Assembly: GCA_009838175.1 (NCBI GenBank)
Contig: VXSB01000026.1
Coordinates: 1-37,997 of the forward strand
Source of the DNA: Chloroflexota bacterium
Lineage (GTDB): Bacteria; Chloroflexota; Dehalococcoidia; Lucifugimonadales; Lucifugimonadaceae
DNA length: 37,997 bases
Direction of reading: 5' to 3'
Each line of letters begins with the position of its first letter. Within the stretch, counting starts at the first letter, position 1. Of the stretch, positions 33,787 to 37,997 are shown piece by piece. The notes under the pieces are model-generated. The model did not search any database. It was not told the DNA's origin and saw nothing but the letters and a program-made list of their open reading frames with translations. The position numbers were made by a program, and so were the translations under genes.

Positions 33787-33831
33787 CTAAGCGCAGACCG
33801 CTTCGCTACCATCCCAACGGTTGACGGATTG
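33787..33831 (-). pseudogene. C-terminal remnant of a fourth PhyH gene
   Basis: Read on the minus strand this encodes QSVNRWDGSEAVCA-stop, matching the C-termini of the three intact genes (for example SFNRWDGSEPACA-stop). The homology stops abruptly upstream, so only about 14 codons of a former copy remain, with a repeat element between it and copy 3. Confidence 0.8.
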
Positions 33832-33840
33832 ACACGCGCC

Positions 33841-34140
33841 CTACATCCCCGACCGCCTTACCTGCTCATCAATCAACCGAGCCATCCTGCTATCGCGTTT
33901 CGTCAATCCACCGACATCATGCGAAATCAGCGCCACCTTCAATCGTCGGTACCGGATGTCGATGTCCGGATGATGATCGTGATCATCGGCATCCTGCGCA
34001 ACCCGATTCACGAACTGAATCGCGTCCGCAAAAGTCGGAAACTCCAAATGCCGCACGATCGCTCCTGACTCCGGATCTAGCTCCCAATCTGTCAACGCAG
34101 TCAACAGTTCCGCAACTTCGGATTCGCTCAATTTAGACAT
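33841..34140 (-). CDS. 4a-hydroxytetrahydrobiopterin dehydratase (PCD/DCoH-like)
   Basis: A 99-residue pterin-4a-carbinolamine dehydratase. The active-site cluster HDHHPDIDI (54-62, with His56-His57) and VALISHDVGGLT (His74) are typical. I chose ATG 34140 because GGAG lies 8 nt upstream; the frame extends to 34185. It would recycle tetrahydrobiopterin after aromatic-amino-acid hydroxylation, or act in molybdopterin-linked roles proposed for PCD-like proteins. No hydroxylase gene is nearby. Confidence 0.9.
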   Translation of the reverse strand: MSKLSESEVAELLTALTDWELDPESGAIVRHLEFPTFADAIQFVNRVAQDADDHDHHPDIDIRYRRLKVALISHDVGGLTKRDSRMARLIDEQVRRSGM

Positions 34141-34162
34141 CCCAGTATCTCCTTCATTCGCG

Positions 34163-35188
34163 TCAACTGCCATTCGCGGTGCCAATCGTGTGTATCAACA
34201 GTATCGTCGATGCGACCGCGAGCCACAAGAAACCATTGATCAGTGTTGGGCGATCCCTGAGCAAGACGATCTCCGGCGCTTCACCCTCGCCCTTCACATA
34301 CAGCAGATACAGATATCGGTATATCCCGTACGCGACGAACGGGATCGTCACCATCATCGTGTTGTCCGCAGGCACGTTTGCACCGGTATCTCCCAAGTCG
34401 ATGGCGTAAAGCGCGTACGTGAAGATCGTCAATGTCGCCGTGCTCATGATGAGAGCATCGATGAATTCCGCGGTGTATTGACCCAATATGCTTCGTTGAT
34501 TAGCCGCCGCATCTCCTGCCGTCTTCAGTTCCGCTCGCCGCTTGCCAAGCGCGATCAAAAGCGATCCCAACGCGGTCATTATGTAGAACCACGGCGAAAC
34601 GTCGATATCTACACCTGCAACTCCGTTCTCGAACCCCGGCACCGGGCCACCGATCGCAACGTAACCCGCGTACGCGCGCAACACGAATCCGGCTGCTACG
34701 GACATAACATCCAATATCGCGACATGCTTCAGCTTGAATGTGTAAGCCAGATTCAATATCAGATATACCACCGCCACAACCATCAACGGCACACTGATCA
34801 ACACCGATATCACCGTCGAAACCAAGATCGCCAATACCGCTGAAACCGTCGCGACCGAAACCGGAAGGTCCCCCGACGCTATCGCCCGCTTCCGCTTCAC
34901 CGGATGTGCTCGGTCTCGCTCCACATCTGCCAAGTCGTTGATCAGATAGACCGCTCCCGACAACAACGTAAATGCCACTGCTGCGCCTAACGCACGCAAA
35001 ACGATCTCGAACATCCCCGAGACATCATCGACCGCGAACCAAATGTTCACGGAAAAGATCAGCGGCACGAGCACCAAACCGTTCTTTGGTGCCTGCAAGG
35101 GCCGCATCGCACTCAGCAAAGCTCTGGCAAGGGACCTCGATTCTCTGGCACCGCTTGCGACGGTTTGATCAACAGGAGAAGTCATCAT
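34163..35188 (-). CDS. UbiA family prenyltransferase, decaprenyl-phosphate phosphoribosyltransferase-like
   Basis: A 341-residue membrane protein with about eight or nine helices. The Asp-rich NDLADVERDRAHPVKRKRAI motif, with the HPxKRxRxI ending, is characteristic of decaprenyl-phosphate phosphoribosyltransferase rather than ubiquinone or heme prenyltransferases. MRPLQAPKNGLVLVPLIF near the N-terminus agrees. It would transfer phosphoribose onto polyprenyl phosphate, toward a sugar donor for cell-surface glycans. Starts at 35185, 35188 or 35233 are possible; I prefer 35188. The pterin dehydratase gene follows 22 nt downstream. Confidence 0.87.
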   Translation of the reverse strand: MMTSPVDQTVASGARESRSLARALLSAMRPLQAPKNGLVLVPLIFSVNIWFAVDDVSGMFEIVLRALGAAVAFTLLSGAVYLINDLADVERDRAHPVKRKRAIASGDLPVSVATVSAVLAILVSTVISVLISVPLMVVAVVYLILNLAYTFKLKHVAILDVMSVAAGFVLRAYAGYVAIGGPVPGFENGVAGVDIDVSPWFYIMTALGSLLIALGKRRAELKTAGDAAANQRSILGQYTAEFIDALIMSTATLTIFTYALYAIDLGDTGANVPADNTMMVTIPFVAYGIYRYLYLLYVKGEGEAPEIVLLRDRPTLINGFLWLAVASTILLIHTIGTANGS

Positions 35189-35330
35189 CGCCAATGATAA
35201 AGTCCGCCCCCTCAAGTGCCTGAAAAACATCAACTCAACGCGTGACCGTTACGCTCGCGAACGTTTTACTTGGCTCGGAGTCCTAAGTTAAACTGCGCAC
35301 AGGCTGAGAAAGAACAGGAGCAACAAAGTC

Positions 35331-36428
35331 GTGTTGGAACAATTTCACGTCCCAGTAGAAGATCGGGTCTATGTAGATGTCGATCGCATGAGAGCCGCTA
35401 CCGAAGCCCTATTCATGCGATGCGGAGTAGACGAAGACGGCGCAAAAGCTTCGACCGACGTCCTACTCACCAACGACCTTCGCGCTGTCGAAACTCACGG
35501 CGTGTCGAACATGATGCGAAACTACGTCGCCCAATACATGGCCGGCACCCTCAACCCGACACCCGATCTCAAGATCGTTCGAGAAACCGCAACCACCGCA
35601 AACTTCGACGGTGACGGAGCCCTCGGCATCCAAATCGGTGGCGACATGATGCAGATCGCCATCGACAAGGCGAAGCAATACGGCACCGGCGCAGTGACCG
35701 TCTTCGACTCCGGGCACCTCGGCGGATGCGGGTACTACGCCGCTCAGGCCGCACAGCAGGGCATGATCGGACTCTGCATGACCGGCGGACACGGTACACG
35801 CGCCTCCGGCGGGATGCTCCCAACCTTCGCAGCCGAATCCCGACTCGGCACCAACCCCATATCGTGGGCAGCTCCAGCGCGCAACGAGCACCCATTCCTG
35901 TTCGATGTCGCATGTACCCAGATCGCCAACAACAAAGTCGGTCTGGCTCGACGCATCGGCGTACCGCTTGAACCCGGATGGATCACCGACACCGAAGGCA
36001 ATCCGTTCAATGAACCTGTAGATCCGCCCGATGAGTACTTCCTGCTTCCCTTCGGAGGCACGCGGGAAAACGGATCCCACAAAGGTTACGGATTCGCTGC
36101 TGTATGCGCCATCATGTGTCAAACTCTCGCTGGTGTAGGCCTATCCGGATCCGGTAACCAGTACCAAGGTGGTTACCATTTCTTCGCCGCATTCCAAATC
36201 GAGGCCTTCTGCGACCACGACGAGTTCCTAGACAACATGGACGACGCCTTAGCCCACCTCGCAGCCGCAAAACCAGCACCCGGCCACGAACGCGTCCTCT
36301 ATCCCGGCCTCATCGAAGGCGAAGAAACCGAGCAACGGCTTGATGAAGGCATCCCGTACCATCGGGAAGTCATCGAGTGGTACGAATCCATCGGGGCAGA
36401 ACTCGACGTCGAGATCAGCCTCCCATAA
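35331..36428 (+). CDS. Ldh2/malate-L-sulfolactate dehydrogenase family oxidoreductase
   Basis: The 365-residue protein belongs to the NAD(P)-dependent Ldh2/MDH2 family, which acts on 2-hydroxy acids such as malate, lactate, sulfolactate or ureidoglycolate. Signatures include LRAVETHGVSNM, the catalytic-His loop VFDSGHLGGCGYYA (about 124-137), LGTNPISWAAP and GSHKGYGFA. The start is GTG with GGAG about 10 nt upstream. It is followed 57 nt later by an aldo/keto reductase, which suggests shared redox metabolism of a hydroxy-acid or sugar-like substrate. Confidence 0.9.
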   Translation: MLEQFHVPVEDRVYVDVDRMRAATEALFMRCGVDEDGAKASTDVLLTNDLRAVETHGVSNMMRNYVAQYMAGTLNPTPDLKIVRETATTANFDGDGALGIQIGGDMMQIAIDKAKQYGTGAVTVFDSGHLGGCGYYAAQAAQQGMIGLCMTGGHGTRASGGMLPTFAAESRLGTNPISWAAPARNEHPFLFDVACTQIANNKVGLARRIGVPLEPGWITDTEGNPFNEPVDPPDEYFLLPFGGTRENGSHKGYGFAAVCAIMCQTLAGVGLSGSGNQYQGGYHFFAAFQIEAFCDHDEFLDNMDDALAHLAAAKPAPGHERVLYPGLIEGEETEQRLDEGIPYHREVIEWYESIGAELDVEISLP

Positions 36429-36485
36429 CACGATCTCTATCCGGCATCTTCCGAACAGCGAAAGAAACACAAGGACATCCAATTA

Positions 36486-37499
36486 ATGCAACGCGAGTAT
36501 GTGAACTTCGGCAAGGGCGGCGTGATGGTCACGCGTATGGCTCTGGGTCTCGGATTCCGCGGCCAGCACGACGCCGACGAAGCTAAAAACACCATTGCCG
36601 CCGCACTTGACGGCGGTCTAAATCTCATCGACTGCGCAAACATATACGGGCTTGGCGACAACCGGCGCAACGCCGGAACCTCCGAAATCATCTTCGGAGA
36701 ACTCATGAAAGACCGAGGAGATCGCGACGACATCGTCATCACGTCTAAGGTTTCAAGTCCAGTCGCCCAAAGAGTCAATGATCGCAACACATCGCGTTGG
36801 CACATCATCCGTGAAGTAGAGCGCTCCCTCAAACGCTTGCAGACCGACCGCATCGACGTCTACCTCATCCACCACTTCGATGAGACCGTTGGTTACGAAG
36901 AACGCACCCGAGCACTCGAAGATCTGGTTCGCGATGGCAAGATCCGATATACCGGGGTCTGCAACTACCAAGCATGGCAAGTCGTCCAGACGCTGCGCGT
37001 CCAAGATCGCATCAACGCCGGCAGTCTGATCACAGTTCAGAACCCCTACAGCATGCTCAACCGGGAACTCGAGGACGAGATGTTCCCTATGGTTCGCGCT
37101 ACCGGACTAGGCATCATGGCGTACAGCCCCCTCGCCGTCGGACTACTCTCAGGCGATTACGATCCAGATCGAATGCCCAGCAACATGTCGCTTTGGGGCA
37201 ACCGTCGATCGCACGCCTTCAACCGCGTCGTACGCGGAGCGGCGGCTGACGTGATCCGCGCCAACGCTGATGTCGCCAAACGCATCGGCGCGACACCCGC
37301 ACAGGTGGCACAGGCATGGGTACTTTCGCATCCTGAGATAACAGTCTCGATCTCCGGCGCGGATACCGCCGATCAGATGCAAGATAATCTTGGCGCGCTG
37401 GAAATCGATCTCCCAACAGATGAACTAGCAACGCTAAACAACGCCTCCGATCGTCTCCGCATCGTTCTCGACGGCCAAGGATTCGAAGACGATCGATGA
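36486..37499 (+). CDS. Aldo/keto reductase
   Basis: A 337-residue NADPH-type oxidoreductase of TIM-barrel fold. The catalytic tetrad is Asp49 and Tyr54 (LIDCANIYG), Lys88 (VITSKV) and His129 (YLIHHFD). The conserved LRGLG-like N-terminus is altered (MALGLGFRGQH). NPYSMLNRELEDEMFP and AYSPLAVGLLSGDYD fit the family's later strands. Its substrate is unknown, and it pairs with the Ldh2-type gene. Confidence 0.93.
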   Translation: MQREYVNFGKGGVMVTRMALGLGFRGQHDADEAKNTIAAALDGGLNLIDCANIYGLGDNRRNAGTSEIIFGELMKDRGDRDDIVITSKVSSPVAQRVNDRNTSRWHIIREVERSLKRLQTDRIDVYLIHHFDETVGYEERTRALEDLVRDGKIRYTGVCNYQAWQVVQTLRVQDRINAGSLITVQNPYSMLNRELEDEMFPMVRATGLGIMAYSPLAVGLLSGDYDPDRMPSNMSLWGNRRSHAFNRVVRGAAADVIRANADVAKRIGATPAQVAQAWVLSHPEITVSISGADTADQMQDNLGALEIDLPTDELATLNNASDRLRIVLDGQGFEDDR

Positions 37500-37748
37500 G
37501 TGCCCCCACGCTCCCTTCTCGAAGCGTAAAGGGGCGTGAGCAAGCGGAGCCCAAAGGATCCACACCAGAGCGGGGTATGCCCAAGGAGGTGGTGTGAACG
37601 CGCATCCCCTCCCCCACGTGGGAGAGGGTAGCCCCCCGCAAAATCCCCTCTCCCTCGATGGGAGAGGGTCAGGGAGAGGGTGAGACAGGACAAAAGGGCG
37701 GGGCGCATCCCGCCAATCCACAAATCCCCGCAATCCCCGGTTCAGACG
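37500..37748. repeat. Stacked dispersed repeats, including the 99-nt repeat right copy
   Basis: No gene is seen. 37505-37600 belongs to the CCCTTC/GAGCAAGCG family. 37649-37747 is the inverted copy of 133-231, with about half a dozen differences. Open frames across the region translate the repeats (peptides such as SHPLPDPLPSRERG). Confidence 0.8.
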
Positions 37749-37756
37749 AAATACAC

Positions 37757-37785
37757 TTGATATATTCTTACATACGTTGTATAAA
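37757..37785 (+). promoter_or_regulatory. Sigma-70-like promoter facing out of the right end
   Basis: TTGATA (37757-37762) and TATAAA (37780-37785) are 17 nt apart. The neighbouring sequence resembles the leftward promoter near 95-122 (shared CCGGTTCAGAC, CACTTGA, TATA..CAAC), so the two may be related copies. Confidence 0.6.
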
Positions 37786-37804
37786 CAACAAGTGAACAAG
37801 TTCC

Positions 37805-37822
37805 GCGGGTCTCGCGACCCGC
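37805..37822 (+). other. Leader hairpin downstream of the right-end promoter
   Basis: A perfect 7-bp stem GCGGGTC/GACCCGC around TCGC lies in the presumed 5' leader, about 15 nt after the expected transcription start. It could affect mRNA stability or attenuation; nothing more can be said. Confidence 0.4.
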
Positions 37823-37882
37823 ACCACAGTGCTGCGCAGACGTGTGCAGACCCCCGACCCAAGCGGCCACAGGGAGACATAC

Positions 37883-37997
37883 GTGAGGACAGAAGGCAAA
37901 ACCGACACGACGGCTCACAGCCGTGCCGCGTCGCGGCGTCTCCGCGTCCTCCGGCGGCGTCCCTCGGCGGATCGGAAGTCCGCCGCAAGGCCGGGAG
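37883..37997 (+). CDS. Possible start of a gene cut by the window end
   Basis: From GTG 37883 an open frame of 38 codons runs to the window edge. AGGGAG (37871-37876) lies 6 nt upstream, and a promoter is found about 100 nt upstream. The peptide (starting MRTEGKTDTTAHSRAAS) is very rich in Arg, and I do not recognise it. The region could instead be a structured RNA leader. Confidence 0.35.
   Translation, partial: MRTEGKTDTTAHSRAASRRLRVLRRRPSADRKSAARPG

Noticed and set aside
33651..33812. Longer PhyH copy 3 starting at 33812
   Set aside because: The extra residues translate repeat DNA and the fourth-copy remnant in another frame; the two other copies start at the equivalent of 33650.
34190..34843. 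217-residue plus-strand frame opposite the UbiA-type gene
   Set aside because: It is rich in Arg, His and Gln, as expected for an antisense frame of a membrane protein, with no recognisable domain.
35463..36122. 219-residue open frame on the minus strand inside the Ldh2-type gene
   Set aside because: It is an antisense shadow of a well-supported gene; the translation has no family features.
1..37997. tRNA genes, including tRNA-Sec (selC)
   Set aside because: I saw no cloverleaf or tRNA-like TTCGA-containing block in the intergenic regions. A tRNAscan or Aragorn run would settle it.

Overview
The window looks like a chromosomal segment of a free-living bacterium with moderately high GC, most likely a Chloroflexota lineage close to Dehalococcoidia/SAR202. 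That placement is an inference from gene content and dispersed-repeat style; no rRNA gene is present to test it. The paralogous PhyH dioxygenases, several amidohydrolases, Ldh2-type dehydrogenase, aldo/keto reductase, DUF3179, DUF1461 and PaREP1-type genes all fit.

Layout. 1-382: stacked dispersed repeats with an outward promoter. 383-4827 (minus): cmk-plsC-glmS-dgt operon with 4-nt overlaps. 5074-6304 (plus): CvpA-like and HNH genes; 6301-6675 (minus) PaREP1/HEPN-like. 6744-9166 (minus): lysA-holB. 9328-10377 (plus): selD, read through an in-frame TGA. 10374-11141 (minus): mazG. 11193-12643 (plus): three membrane-protein genes (DUF2752-like, TM2, DUF1461). 12634-14372 (minus): a DUF3179 lipoprotein, also read through an in-frame TGA, followed by apt. 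14531-19107 (plus): recF, two amidohydrolases and an ornithine-cyclodeaminase-like gene. 19207-24952 (minus): a type I restriction locus, hsdR, a toxin-antitoxin pair, and a fused hsdM-hsdS. 25203-25867: a second toxin-antitoxin pair lying exactly between long direct repeats. 26190-26735: a membrane protein. 26943-29104: CIRCE-controlled groES-groEL. 29217-30625 (plus): YihY and GNAT. 30641-33650 (minus): three tandem PhyH dioxygenases plus the tail of a fourth. 33841-35188 (minus): UbiA-type transferase and pterin dehydratase. 35331-37499 (plus): Ldh2-type dehydrogenase and aldo/keto reductase. 37500-37882: repeats mirroring the left end, and a second outward promoter.

The main result is that two loci that look broken are probably intact selenoprotein genes. 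selD has TGA at codon 17, exactly where E. coli SelD has catalytic Cys17, and keeps Lys20. An 8-bp stem with loop GGUUU follows. The DUF3179 lipoprotein has TGA at codon 159, replacing the first Cys of the family CPLC motif (giving U-P-L-C). A perfect 7-bp stem with loop CGGGU begins 13 nt downstream. The selenophosphate synthetase therefore helps make the amino acid that it, and an exported redox-motif protein 3.5 kb away, contain. selA, selB and the selC tRNA are not in this window.

Secondary points are a recF that seems to start at ATC, a variant CIRCE operator, a repeat-bracketed toxin-antitoxin cassette, an HsdM-HsdS fusion beside a toxin-antitoxin pair, a PhyH gene array, and near-identical 99-nt inverted repeats at the two ends.
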